Source: Streptomyces antarcticus
GTDB taxonomy: Bacteria; Actinomycetota; Actinomycetes; Streptomycetales; Streptomycetaceae
Assembly (NCBI RefSeq): GCF_026627255.1
Contig: NZ_JAPNLM010000004.1
Coordinates: 62,001-126,000 of the forward strand
Reading direction: 5' to 3'
DNA: 64,000 nt
Of this stretch, positions 34,163 through 42,134 are shown one piece after another; the stretch's first letter is position 1; each line of letters opens with the position of its first letter. The notes under the pieces were generated by a model, which saw only the letters and a program-made list of their open reading frames with translations, was not told the origin of the DNA and searched no databases. The translations under genes were made by a program, and so were the position numbers.

Positions 34163-35692
34163 TCAGCGTGCCGCGGGCGGACGGGGCAGCAGCGGATTGG
34201 GCAGCTCCGCCCACTGGTCGCCCGGCACCCCCGGACTCAGCCGCATCAGGGTGAGTGCCTTGGTGGGCAGCGGGCTGGTCAGCAGGGCGCCGGTGTCGGC
34301 GGTGGCGGGCAGGCCGGCCGCCTCCGCGAAAGCCTCGGCGAAGGCCCCGGCCGAACCGGCCGTGGCACCGAGCGAGCCCGTCAGCAGGGAACCGAAGAGC
34401 TTGCGCCGGAGCACGCCGATGTCGTCGGTGACCAGCCGCCCGGACAGCGGCGGCACCGGCAGGCCGTGCCGCCGCAGCCGGGCCGGGCTGATCCGGATGT
34501 CGGCGAGGTCCCGGTAGACCAGCCTGACCGGGGCTCCGGCCGGGGAGAGGACCACGAGAAGGTTCTGCCCGTGGGCCTCCAGGGCCACCCCGAGGTCCAG
34601 GACGCGCAGGCACACCGACAGCGCGAGCCGGGCGAACTCGGCCCGCCAGGCGGCCGATCGCGCCGGCGGGAACGCCGCCAGGGCCGCCACCGGAAGCACC
34701 CGCTCCCCGGCGGCCGTGTCCGCGTACGCCTCAGGGGGCTCGCGCAGCACGGCCGCCAGGTCCGGGCTGTGCGCGGTCGCCGCGCCCAGCGTGCGGGTGA
34801 TGTGCAGCCGTCCGTCGAGGCGTTCGGACAGGCTCTGCGCGAAGGCGGAGACGGCCGCGGCGGTCTCGATGGAGTAGCCGGAGATGTCGCGCACGGAGGA
34901 GGTCAGCCGGGTGCTCAGCGCCGTCTTGACGTGCGGGCCGCCCCCCTCGGGCGCCAGGGTGCGCAGGGCCATCAGGGGATGCGCCGCGAACCCGGCCCGC
35001 ACCTGCTCCTTGCCCAGGACGTGGGCGGCCTGCCACGGATGCACCGGGACCAGGATCCGGCCCCCGTCCCGCAGCCGGTCCGGCCACTCCCCGGTCACCA
35101 GGCACTCCTCGGCCCGTACGGCGACCAGCCCGAGTTCCACCACCGGCCGGTGCTCCGGCGCGTACGCCAGCTCCTCGGCCACCGAGAACCCGGGCCGGGA
35201 GCGGCAGTTCGGGTGGTACGGGTGCCCGTCGACCACCCGCTGCTCCCACTCCCGGGTGGTCGGCGCGGCCGCGTCGGGCCCGGCGGGGGGCTGTCCGGCG
35301 CGGGAGAGCGCGAGGGAGGCCGTACTGCCGTCCAGTTCGGCGGCGAACTCCGAGCCGTGCGGCACCCCCAGGGCGGCGACGAGCCGGGCGGCCTGCCGGT
35401 ACGGCCTCCCGTCGAGCAGCAGCTCCTCCACGTACGGCCCGGTCGCGTAGGCGTCCGGCTGCGGTCCCTCCAGGCGGGAGCCCCCGGCCAGCAGGACGGT
35501 CAGCGAGCCCGGCCCCCCTTCCCGGGCCGCCACCCACGGCAGCGGTTCGAAGGCCAGCGCCCGCCACAGCCGGGTCAGTACGGCCGCCCGGGCTCCGCCG
35601 AGCGCGGCGGCGTACGCGGGGCCGAGCGCCGGGCGGACACCGTCCAGTCCGACGGCGACGGCCTCTTCGGCCGGGGTGGCGGGTACGTGCAC
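34163..35692 (-). CDS. NRPS-independent siderophore (NIS) synthetase, IucA/IucC family (copy 1)
   Basis: The protein is 509 aa. IucA/IucC motifs are clear: the ATP-binding part VVDGHPYHPNCRSRPGFS, then GGRILVPVHPWQAAHVL, KTALSTRLTSSVRDISGYS, and the C-terminal FhuF-like part with LEAHGQNLLVVLSP and YRDLADIRI. It would adenylate a carboxylate such as citrate or succinyl-hydroxamate and condense it with an amine or alcohol. It is divergent from a second NIS synthetase at 35800, with about 107 bp between them. No amine monooxygenase, decarboxylase or transporter gene lies nearby. Confidence 0.92.
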   Translation of the reverse strand: MHVPATPAEEAVAVGLDGVRPALGPAYAAALGGARAAVLTRLWRALAFEPLPWVAAREGGPGSLTVLLAGGSRLEGPQPDAYATGPYVEELLLDGRPYRQAARLVAALGVPHGSEFAAELDGSTASLALSRAGQPPAGPDAAAPTTREWEQRVVDGHPYHPNCRSRPGFSVAEELAYAPEHRPVVELGLVAVRAEECLVTGEWPDRLRDGGRILVPVHPWQAAHVLGKEQVRAGFAAHPLMALRTLAPEGGGPHVKTALSTRLTSSVRDISGYSIETAAAVSAFAQSLSERLDGRLHITRTLGAATAHSPDLAAVLREPPEAYADTAAGERVLPVAALAAFPPARSAAWRAEFARLALSVCLRVLDLGVALEAHGQNLLVVLSPAGAPVRLVYRDLADIRISPARLRRHGLPVPPLSGRLVTDDIGVLRRKLFGSLLTGSLGATAGSAGAFAEAFAEAAGLPATADTGALLTSPLPTKALTLMRLSPGVPGDQWAELPNPLLPRPPAAR

Positions 35693-35726
35693 GATGCGGC
35701 TCCGGGGTCGGAATGGCGCTTCACAG

Positions 35727-35741
35727 GATGATCACGTCATC
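35727..35741. promoter_or_regulatory. Short dyad between the divergent NIS synthetase genes
   Basis: GATGA (35727-35731) and TCATC (35737-35741) flank TCACG in an AT-richer stretch of the 107-bp divergent promoter region. It does not resemble the TTAGGTTAGGCT-type iron box of DmdR/DtxR proteins. It may be an operator or only part of a promoter. Confidence 0.3.
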
Positions 35742-35799
35742 ATCGCGGATACTGAAGATCACAGCCGGTGGTACGCCCCGCGCACCTCCGGCGCACCGG

Positions 35800-37341
35800 A
35801 TGGACCGAATGGAACCAGTGGACCTCAACGCCGCCGCCGACGCGTACGCCGCCACCCCGCTCCTGAACTGCCTGCTCAGGGAGGCCGCGGAACCCCAGGG
35901 CGCGGGCGTCCACCGGCTGCGGGGCAGCGGACGGCTGCTGCGGGTACGCGCCGGACGCCGGCCCGTACGTCCCGAACTGCGCACGGCGGACGGCTGGTGC
36001 CCGCTCGGCCACACCGACCTCGTCAAGCTCACCTCCGACGAACTGCGCCGGTACACCGGCACCGCGAACGACGAGCTGCCGGTCGAGATCGCCGACAGCC
36101 GGGCCGCGGTCGCCGCGCTGCTGGCGGCGCGGGCGGAGGCGGAGCCCTCCGGGGACCCGTTCGTCCGCTCCGAGCAGTCCCTGCTCATGGGCCACCCCCA
36201 CCACCCGGCCCCCAAGTCCCGGGGCGGGGCTCCGGCGGCGAGCTGGCTGCCGTACGCGCCGGAGGCCCACGCCCGCTTCCCGCTGGTCTTCCTGGGACTG
36301 CGCGAGGACCAGGCGGCGGAGGAGGGCGGCCCGGCCGCGGCCGGCGCTCTCGACTCCCTCGCCGACGTGCTCGACGGCCCGCGCCCGCCCGCCGGATACC
36401 GGCTGCTGCCCGCCCACCCGTGGCAGCTCGAACTGGTCGGCGCCCGGCCGGGGGTGCGCGAGGCCTTCGCCGACGGGCGGCTGCTGCGGCTCGGGGAGAG
36501 CCGGCGGCCGGTCTGGCCCACCGCGTCGATCCGCACCGTCTACGTACCGGATCCGGCCGCCGACCTGTTCGTGAAGTTCAGCCTCGACGTCCGGATCACC
36601 AACGACGTACGCCGGCTGTGGCGCCACGACCTGCTCCGGCTGCGCGGCACCGACGCGGCGGTCGAGGCCGGCTTCGCCGTACTGCGCCGTACCGGTTCGA
36701 CGGCGGCCTGGCTGGCCGACCGGGGCTACCGGACCGCCGGATTCGCCTTCGAGGAGCTCGCCGTCCTGCTCCGCGACGGCCTGCACGCGCACGCGCTGCC
36801 CGGGGCCACGCCCCTCGCGGCGGCCGCTCTCGCCGAGGGCTGGCCCGGGAGCCCGCTGGCCGGGGCGGCGGACCCGGCGGCCTGGTGGCGGGCGTACCTG
36901 CGGCACGTGGTGCCGCCGGTACTGGAACTGTTCGCCCGGCACGGGGTCGTCCTGGAGGCCCACCTGCAGAACACCCTGGTCGCGGTGGACGCGTCGGGCC
37001 TGCCCGTTCAGGCCCTCTTCCGGGACGCGGAGGGCGTCAGGCTCCTGTCCGGGCTCGATCGCGCGGCCGCGTGGCAGCGGCTGGTGTACTGCCTGGTGGT
37101 CAACCACCTCATGGAGATCGCCGGGGCGCTGACCGAGCACCATCCGGACACCGCGCCGCACGTGTGGCCGGCGGTGCGGGAGGAGTTCCTGCGCTACGAC
37201 GCCACGCGTGGGCTCCCCGAGATCGCGCAGCTGCTGGCCGCGCCGTCCCTGCCGGCCAAGACCAACCTGCTGCTGCGCTGGACACGGGCGGACGGCGCGG
37301 ACGCCCGCTACCTGCCGCTGCCGAACCCGCTGCGGGTGTAG
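35800..37341 (+). CDS. NRPS-independent siderophore (NIS) synthetase, IucA/IucC family (copy 2)
   Basis: The protein is 513 aa from the ATG at 35800; ATG 35809 or GTG 35818 are alternatives, since no strong ribosome site decides. Motifs include LLMGHPHHPAPKSRGG, YRLLPAHPWQLELV, FVKFSLDVRITNDVRRLW and the C-terminal VLEAHLQNTLVAVD and LFRDAEGVRL. It is a distinct subtype from the divergent copy, so the pair may add two different groups to one acid core. Loss of the usual K-T/L-S-T-R-L-T wording (here KFSLDVRITNDVR) places it in the IucC-like branch by eye only. Confidence 0.92.
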   Translation: MDRMEPVDLNAAADAYAATPLLNCLLREAAEPQGAGVHRLRGSGRLLRVRAGRRPVRPELRTADGWCPLGHTDLVKLTSDELRRYTGTANDELPVEIADSRAAVAALLAARAEAEPSGDPFVRSEQSLLMGHPHHPAPKSRGGAPAASWLPYAPEAHARFPLVFLGLREDQAAEEGGPAAAGALDSLADVLDGPRPPAGYRLLPAHPWQLELVGARPGVREAFADGRLLRLGESRRPVWPTASIRTVYVPDPAADLFVKFSLDVRITNDVRRLWRHDLLRLRGTDAAVEAGFAVLRRTGSTAAWLADRGYRTAGFAFEELAVLLRDGLHAHALPGATPLAAAALAEGWPGSPLAGAADPAAWWRAYLRHVVPPVLELFARHGVVLEAHLQNTLVAVDASGLPVQALFRDAEGVRLLSGLDRAAAWQRLVYCLVVNHLMEIAGALTEHHPDTAPHVWPAVREEFLRYDATRGLPEIAQLLAAPSLPAKTNLLLRWTRADGADARYLPLPNPLRV

Positions 37342-37476
37342 GACGCGGCCTCGGTGGGGGAGGCGTGCGACGGCGAAGTGCCGGGGCGTGGGCGTACGGG
37401 CCGGGGGGTACGGGCGGGGGGTGCGGAATCGGCCAACGTGGACCGCGATCCCGGTCCGCCCTCACTCAGAGGTATA

Positions 37477-37495
37477 GACCAATGCTACGTTGGTC
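37477..37495. promoter_or_regulatory. Inverted repeat upstream of the GntR/UTRA regulator
   Basis: GACCAATGCTACGTTGGTC has perfect 6-bp arms (GACCAA/TTGGTC) and a 7-nt spacer, 43 nt before the regulator start at 37539. It follows a TATAGACC word, similar to half-sites of HutC-subfamily regulators. It is probably an autoregulatory operator. Confidence 0.5.
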
Positions 37496-37538
37496 GGGCA
37501 GACCGCGCAGTCCTTGACCACCCGTCAGAGGAGAAGCC

Positions 37539-38351
37539 ATGCCCTCCCCTTCGCGGGGCGGCGGCCCGGCCGCCATGCCCAAGTACCAGCGGATCGCCGC
37601 AGCCCTGCGCGGCGATCTCGACCGCGCCGCGCGCACCCCCGGGGGCAAGCTGCCCTCCGAGCGCAGCCTCGCCGCCCGCTACCAGGTGAACCGGCAGACC
37701 ATCAGGGCCGCGCTCCAGCAGCTGCGCGAGGACGGGCTCGTCGTCACCGGGCGCCGCGGCACCCGGCCCGCGCTGGAGCCGGCGCCGGCGGAAGAGGCCG
37801 CGGCCAACCCCGCGTCCGCCGACAGGCCGGCGGCCGCCCGCCCCCCGGCTCCGGGATCCGCGTGCGTGATCGCCGCGGCCTTCACGCAGAGCTGGCTGAC
37901 CCTGGTGACCGTGCCGCCCTCGCTCGCGGGACTCCTCGGCATGGGCGGCGGATCCCGCACCCTGGTCCACCACCAGCGCGACCACGGCCCGGCGGGGGAG
38001 ACCCTGCGGCACGCGGCCACGTACTTCAGCCCCGCGGTGACCGCCGCAGATCCCGAGCTCTCCCGCTACCGGGACCGGGCTGCCGACGTCCGCGACGAGG
38101 ACCTCGAGCCGCTGCACCGCTGGCTCGACCGGGTCCAGGCGCAGGGGCGGGTCGCCGAAACCATCACCATGACCCGCACCAGCCACCCGCCGGCCGCCTC
38201 GCCGGTCTGCGGCCTGAGCGTGCGGCGCACCCTGCACGACCCCGCCGGCCGGCTGCTCGCCGTGACCGACCTGTCCTTTCCGACCTGGGACCGCCTGACC
38301 TTCCACCGGGACCGCCGCGACCACGCGGCCACCGGCTTCCGGGTCACGTAG
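37539..38351 (+). CDS. GntR-family regulator, HutC/UTRA subfamily
   Basis: The protein is 270 aa, with a GAGGAGAAG ribosome site upstream. The winged helix covers about residues 14-75 (PSERSLAARYQVNRQTIRAALQQLREDGLV). A Pro/Ala-rich linker (about 78-108) leads to a UTRA-like sensor domain (about 110-268; LRHAATYFSPAV, RTSHPPAASPVCGLSVRRTLHDPAGRLLAVTD). It should repress genes in response to a small ligand. No catabolic operon is adjacent; the inverted repeat at 37477-37495 suggests it controls itself. Confidence 0.85.
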   Translation: MPSPSRGGGPAAMPKYQRIAAALRGDLDRAARTPGGKLPSERSLAARYQVNRQTIRAALQQLREDGLVVTGRRGTRPALEPAPAEEAAANPASADRPAAARPPAPGSACVIAAAFTQSWLTLVTVPPSLAGLLGMGGGSRTLVHHQRDHGPAGETLRHAATYFSPAVTAADPELSRYRDRAADVRDEDLEPLHRWLDRVQAQGRVAETITMTRTSHPPAASPVCGLSVRRTLHDPAGRLLAVTDLSFPTWDRLTFHRDRRDHAATGFRVT

Positions 38352-38435
38352 GCCGCCACGACGCGCCGCGGCGGCTTCCGCCACCCACCGGGACGTCCTC
38401 TACGGAGGGGAAGGCCTGGTGAGGTTTCCCACAGA

Positions 38436-38918
38436 TCAGCGGACCGGCGAGGCCCCGTCGGGAGCGGGGTCCTGGAGCGGGGCGGCGTCGGGGAGGGCCG
38501 TCGCCCCGGGCAGGGGCACTTCGTCCGTGTCCTGGAGTTTGTCCGCGTCCTGCGCACCGTCCGCGTCCTGCGCACCGTCCTTGTCGTCCAGGTCGGCGAC
38601 CAGGGCCGGGGCGTCCGGGTCGGCGGCGGCGCCCGTCAGCAGGGCGAGCAGGCCTGCCACCTGGACCCCCGCCTCCGCGGGGTGGCGGAAGACGGCGCCG
38701 GTGGAGATCTCGTACCGGTTGCGCCGGCCGTCGCGGACGCGGCGCAGGTACCCGTCCGCCTCCAGGTCGGTCACGATCGTCTGGACCGTGCGCTCGGTCA
38801 GTCCGCACATCGCGGCGACATCCCTGAGCCGAATGGCCGGGTCCCGGGCGAGGGCCACCAGAACGCGGGCGTGATTCGTCAGAAATGTCCAATTTTGGCG
38901 CTGAGACGTGCTCCCCAT
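38436..38918 (-). CDS. MarR/winged-helix regulator with acidic repeat tail
   Basis: The protein is 160 aa from the ATG at 38918. The N-terminal half is a winged helix (LTNHARVLVALARDPAIRLRDVAAMCGLTERTVQTIVTDLEADGYL, then wing RRVRDGRRNRYEIS). The C-terminal half is acidic with repeated KDGAQDADGAQDADKLQDTDE, partly encoded by an 18-bp tandem repeat at about 38541-38580. It lacks the usual MarR dimerisation helices. CATCAT lies 6 nt before the ATG, so the mRNA may be leaderless. The divergent sigma-factor gene begins 145 nt away across an AT-richer region, so it may regulate that gene. Confidence 0.75.
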   Translation of the reverse strand: MGSTSQRQNWTFLTNHARVLVALARDPAIRLRDVAAMCGLTERTVQTIVTDLEADGYLRRVRDGRRNRYEISTGAVFRHPAEAGVQVAGLLALLTGAAADPDAPALVADLDDKDGAQDADGAQDADKLQDTDEVPLPGATALPDAAPLQDPAPDGASPVR

Positions 38919-39063
38919 GCACTCATGATGCGTTAAATGATTCAGGTGACGCAAGACGTGAAATGGATTTCTGGTGTTTCTTGACGTGTGAGCAGATGCG
39001 GTCCACCATCGACGGCAGTCAAGGTCCCGCGCCGCAAGCCGACCAGCCCAAGGAGCGAACCCC

Positions 39064-40020
39064 ATGCCGGTCCCTTCCCCGTCCGCCCGTACCTCCACCC
39101 CCACCGCGATCTCCGTCCCCCGGCCCCGCCGCAGCGGCGAGGCCGCCCGCACGGCGGGCCTGCCCCGCATAGCGGAGCCCCGAGAAGTGGCCCCGGGCAA
39201 CGCACGGGAACTCTCGAAGGTCTTCTTCCTGCGCCTGCGCGAGCTGACCGAGGGCACCCCGGAGTACCAGTACGTCCGCAACACGCTCATCGAGATGAAC
39301 GCCTCACTGGTGCAGTACGCCGTGCGCCGCTTCCGCAACCGCGCCGACGGCGGAGACATCGAGGACATCGTCCAGGTGGGCACGATCGGTCTGATCAAGG
39401 CCATCGACCGGTTCGATCCGGCCCGGGAGAACGAGTTCTCCACGCTGGCCATGCCGTACATCACCGGCGAGATCAAGCGGCACTTCCGCGACACCTCCTG
39501 GGCCGTGCGCGTCCCGCGCCGCCTCCAGGAGCTGCGCATCGACATAGCCAAGGCGAAGGAAGAACTGACGACCACGCTCGACCGCGCGCCCACCGTCGCG
39601 GACCTCGCCGGCCACCTCGGCCTCTCGGACGAGGAGGTCATAGAGGGCCTCGTCGCGGCCAACGGCCACACCAGCGGTTCGCTGGACGCGCCGCACGCCG
39701 AGCACGGCGACGGCCCCACCGAAGGTCACACCCTCGCCGACGTGATGGGCGAGGAGGAGCCGGCCATGGAGCTGGTCGACGACATCCAGAGCCTCGCGCC
39801 GCTGCTGGAGCAGCTCACCGACCGCGAGCGCCGGATGCTGCAGATGCGCTTCGGGGAAGAGCTGACCCAGGCGCAGATCGGCGCCGCCCTCGGCATCTCC
39901 CAGATGCAGGTCTCCCGCCTGCTGACCCGGCTCCTGGCCCACCTGCGCACCTCGATGCTGGAGGACCGGAACACGGACGCCCGGCCGACGGCAGGCATGG
40001 CCTGCGCCGACCGGGTCTGA
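39064..40020 (+). CDS. SigB/SigF-type RNA polymerase sigma factor
   Basis: The protein is 318 aa, with an AAGGAGCG ribosome site. Region 2 is seen in VRRFRNRADGGDIEDIVQVGTIGLIKAIDRFDPARENEFSTLAMPYITGEIKRHFRDTSW, region 3 in VRVPRRLQELRIDIAKAKEELTTTLDRAPTVADLAGHL, and region 4 in LTDRERRMLQMRFGEELTQAQIGAALGISQMQVSRLLTRLLAHLR. This is the group 3 stress/development type found many times in Streptomyces. No anti-sigma or anti-anti-sigma gene is adjacent. The N-terminal ~45 residues are unstructured. The exact paralog (SigB, F, G, H, I, K-N) cannot be told here. Confidence 0.92.
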   Translation: MPVPSPSARTSTPTAISVPRPRRSGEAARTAGLPRIAEPREVAPGNARELSKVFFLRLRELTEGTPEYQYVRNTLIEMNASLVQYAVRRFRNRADGGDIEDIVQVGTIGLIKAIDRFDPARENEFSTLAMPYITGEIKRHFRDTSWAVRVPRRLQELRIDIAKAKEELTTTLDRAPTVADLAGHLGLSDEEVIEGLVAANGHTSGSLDAPHAEHGDGPTEGHTLADVMGEEEPAMELVDDIQSLAPLLEQLTDRERRMLQMRFGEELTQAQIGAALGISQMQVSRLLTRLLAHLRTSMLEDRNTDARPTAGMACADRV

Positions 40021-40035
40021 TGCGCCCGCAGGACC

Positions 40036-40065
40036 CTTCACCCGGCGGGAGACCGCCGGGTGAAG
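40036..40065. terminator. Bidirectional terminator at the end of the sigma-factor and VanZ genes
   Basis: CTTCACCCGGCGG (40036-40048) and CCGCCGGGTGAAG (40053-40065) form a perfect 13-bp stem with a GAGA loop. The left arm contains the stop codon of the leftward VanZ gene (40038-40040), and the hairpin lies 15 nt after the sigma-factor stop. Confidence 0.88.
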
Positions 40066-40826
40066 CGGTGCCACCAGTGGTACCGGCGCGGATGCACGGC
40101 CCGGCCCAACCGCCGCCCGAGGAACAGGTACCCGAGCAGCGCGCCCGCCGTGTTGAGGATCACGTCGTCGATGTCGAAGGCCCGGCCCGTGACGAGCGCC
40201 CCCTGCACCAGCTCCACGAGGACCATCACGACCGTCGTGGACACCGCCACCCGCGCCAGTCCGCGGGCCTGCGGCACCAGCACCGGCAGCAGAACCCCGA
40301 ACGGCACGCCCAGCAGCAGGTTCCCGCCGAGCTGGCGCGCCGCCTCCCGGGCCGTGCCGTGGTCCAGGTAGGCGCGGATCGACTGACCCGGGTGCACATT
40401 GCTGTACGTGAGGGCCACCGAGGCCGGTGACGGCTCCAGCGTCAGCCGGGCCAGGACCACGCTGAACGCCACCGTGCCGGCCAGGGCGGCCAGCATTGCC
40501 GCCGCCCGCACCGCCGGGTGGGCGGGCGCCTTGTACTCGGGTGCGGTCCCGTTCTGCCGGGCGGCCGCCAGCCGTTCCTTCACGGCCCGCCGCGACTCCT
40601 CCGCCCCCTGGGCCCCGTCGGGCTCCCGCGGCGCTTGCGTCTCGCGCCGCCCTTCCGTCTCGCGCGGCGCGGCCTGCGAGGGCTCCGCCACGTGCTTCAT
40701 GCCTGTCGGCCGCGTCACATCCGGTGCGAGCGTTCCGGCCCCCGCGGCCCCCGCTCCGGCGGTCCGGCCCGCGCGCAGCCGGCTTCCCCAACTGGGCTTC
40801 GTCATCGCCTTGCTGAACGGTTTCAT
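40038..40826 (-). CDS. VanZ-like membrane protein
   Basis: The protein is 262 aa if the first ATG (40826) is used; ATG 40805 and 40700 are also in frame. A hydrophilic N-terminal half (about 1-100, rich in R/E/P/A) precedes four or five membrane segments. The VanZ motif is visible as NLLLGVPFGVLLPVL...STTVVMVLVELVQGALVTGRAFDIDDVILNTAGALLGY. VanZ-family proteins are linked to low-level glycopeptide resistance or phosphate/wall stress, but most have no known role. It ends within the terminator shared with the sigma-factor gene. Confidence 0.85.
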   Translation of the reverse strand: MKPFSKAMTKPSWGSRLRAGRTAGAGAAGAGTLAPDVTRPTGMKHVAEPSQAAPRETEGRRETQAPREPDGAQGAEESRRAVKERLAAARQNGTAPEYKAPAHPAVRAAAMLAALAGTVAFSVVLARLTLEPSPASVALTYSNVHPGQSIRAYLDHGTAREAARQLGGNLLLGVPFGVLLPVLVPQARGLARVAVSTTVVMVLVELVQGALVTGRAFDIDDVILNTAGALLGYLFLGRRLGRAVHPRRYHWWHRFTRRSPAG

Positions 40827-41081
40827 GGCCCCCGCTTACCCGAACTCCGCCGCTCAACCCCCATTGCGGCCGGATATCGGCGGCGTCCCTGACCCGCACG
40901 TGAGGTGGATCACCCCTTCGTTTGCCGGTGCGAATACCGGGCATGGTGGCCGCCGGAGCGGAACCACGTATCTCCGGCGCCGCGCGCCGGACGCGCGGCG
41001 CACGCGGGCCGATCCCGTCCCGCTCCACGGCCCGCCGGCCCGCCCGGCGCCGCCGTACCCCGTACGACCCGTGAGGTGTAT

Positions 41082-42134
41082 GTGTCCACGCTCCAGGCCG
41101 AGCACGTCTACAAGGTGTTCGGAAGACGACCCGCCGACGCCGTGCGCGCGCTCGAAAGCGGCTCCGGCCGCGACGAGCTCCGCGCCGACGGCACGACGGC
41201 CGCGGTCATCGACGCCTCCTTCAGCGTCGAGCCCGGCCAGATCTTCGTCGTCATGGGTCTGTCGGGGTCCGGCAAGTCCACGCTGCTGCGCATGCTGAAC
41301 GGACTGCTCGAGCCCACCGCGGGGCGCATCCTCTTCGACGGTCAGGACCTCACGGCGCTCAGCGCGCGCGAGCTGCGCCGCGTGCGCTCCACGAAGATCT
41401 CCATGGTCTTCCAGCACTTCGCGCTCTTTCCGCACCGCAACGTCCTGGAGAACGCCGCCTACGGGCTGGAAGTACAGGGCGTCGACCGCGCCGAGCGCGA
41501 GCGCCGCGCCGCCGAGGCCCTGGCCCTGTGCGGGCTCGAAGGCTGGGAGAAGTCCTGGCCCGACGAGCTCTCCGGCGGCATGCAGCAGCGCGTCGGCCTC
41601 GCCCGCGCCCTGGCGACCGACGCCGACCTGCTCCTGATGGACGAGTCCTTCAGTGCCCTGGACCCGCTGATCCGCCGCGACATGCAGGACCAGCTGCTGG
41701 AGCTCCAGCGACGCCTGAAGAAGACCATCGTCTTCATCACCCACGACCTCAACGAGGCCATGCGCCTCGGCGACGGCATCGCCGTCATGCGCGACGGGCG
41801 CATCGTCCAGCAGGGCACCGCGGAAGACATCCTCATCCGCCCCGCCGACGAGTACGTCGCCTCCTTCATCCAGGACGTCGACCGCTCGCGCGTGCTGACG
41901 GCCGACGCCGTCATGGACGTCCCCGACGCGGACGCCTACGCCTGCGACTGCCCCACCGTCTCCACCGACACCCCGCTCGCCGACCTGTGCGCCGTCAGCG
42001 CCCGCGTCCCGCACCCGGTGGCCGTCACCGGCGGGGACGGCGCCGTCGTGGGCTGCGTACCGCAGGACCGCCTCATCGCCTTCATCGGTGACGAACAACG
42101 GCCCCCGATGGCCTGCGCGGAGGTGGCGGCCTGA
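41082..42134 (+). CDS. Glycine betaine/proline ABC transporter ATP-binding subunit (ProV/OpuAA)
   Basis: The protein is 350 aa from the GTG at 41082 (GAGG ribosome site at about 41073). Walker A is GLSGSGKST (59-67), the Q-loop FQHFALFPHRNVLENAAYGLEVQG is characteristic of ProV, the signature is LSGGMQQRVGLARAL and Walker B LLLMDESFSALDPLIRRDMQ. The C-terminal part (about 270-350) is a partial CBS-like domain, which in relatives senses ionic strength. The gene overlaps the next by 1 nt (TGATG). Together they import compatible solutes under osmotic stress. Confidence 0.93.
   Translation: MSTLQAEHVYKVFGRRPADAVRALESGSGRDELRADGTTAAVIDASFSVEPGQIFVVMGLSGSGKSTLLRMLNGLLEPTAGRILFDGQDLTALSARELRRVRSTKISMVFQHFALFPHRNVLENAAYGLEVQGVDRAERERRAAEALALCGLEGWEKSWPDELSGGMQQRVGLARALATDADLLLMDESFSALDPLIRRDMQDQLLELQRRLKKTIVFITHDLNEAMRLGDGIAVMRDGRIVQQGTAEDILIRPADEYVASFIQDVDRSRVLTADAVMDVPDADAYACDCPTVSTDTPLADLCAVSARVPHPVAVTGGDGAVVGCVPQDRLIAFIGDEQRPPMACAEVAA

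Noticed and set aside
35693..35799. DmdR/DtxR iron box between the NIS synthetase genes
   Set aside because: No TTAGGTTAGGCT-like sequence is present; only a weak GATGA/TCATC dyad is found.
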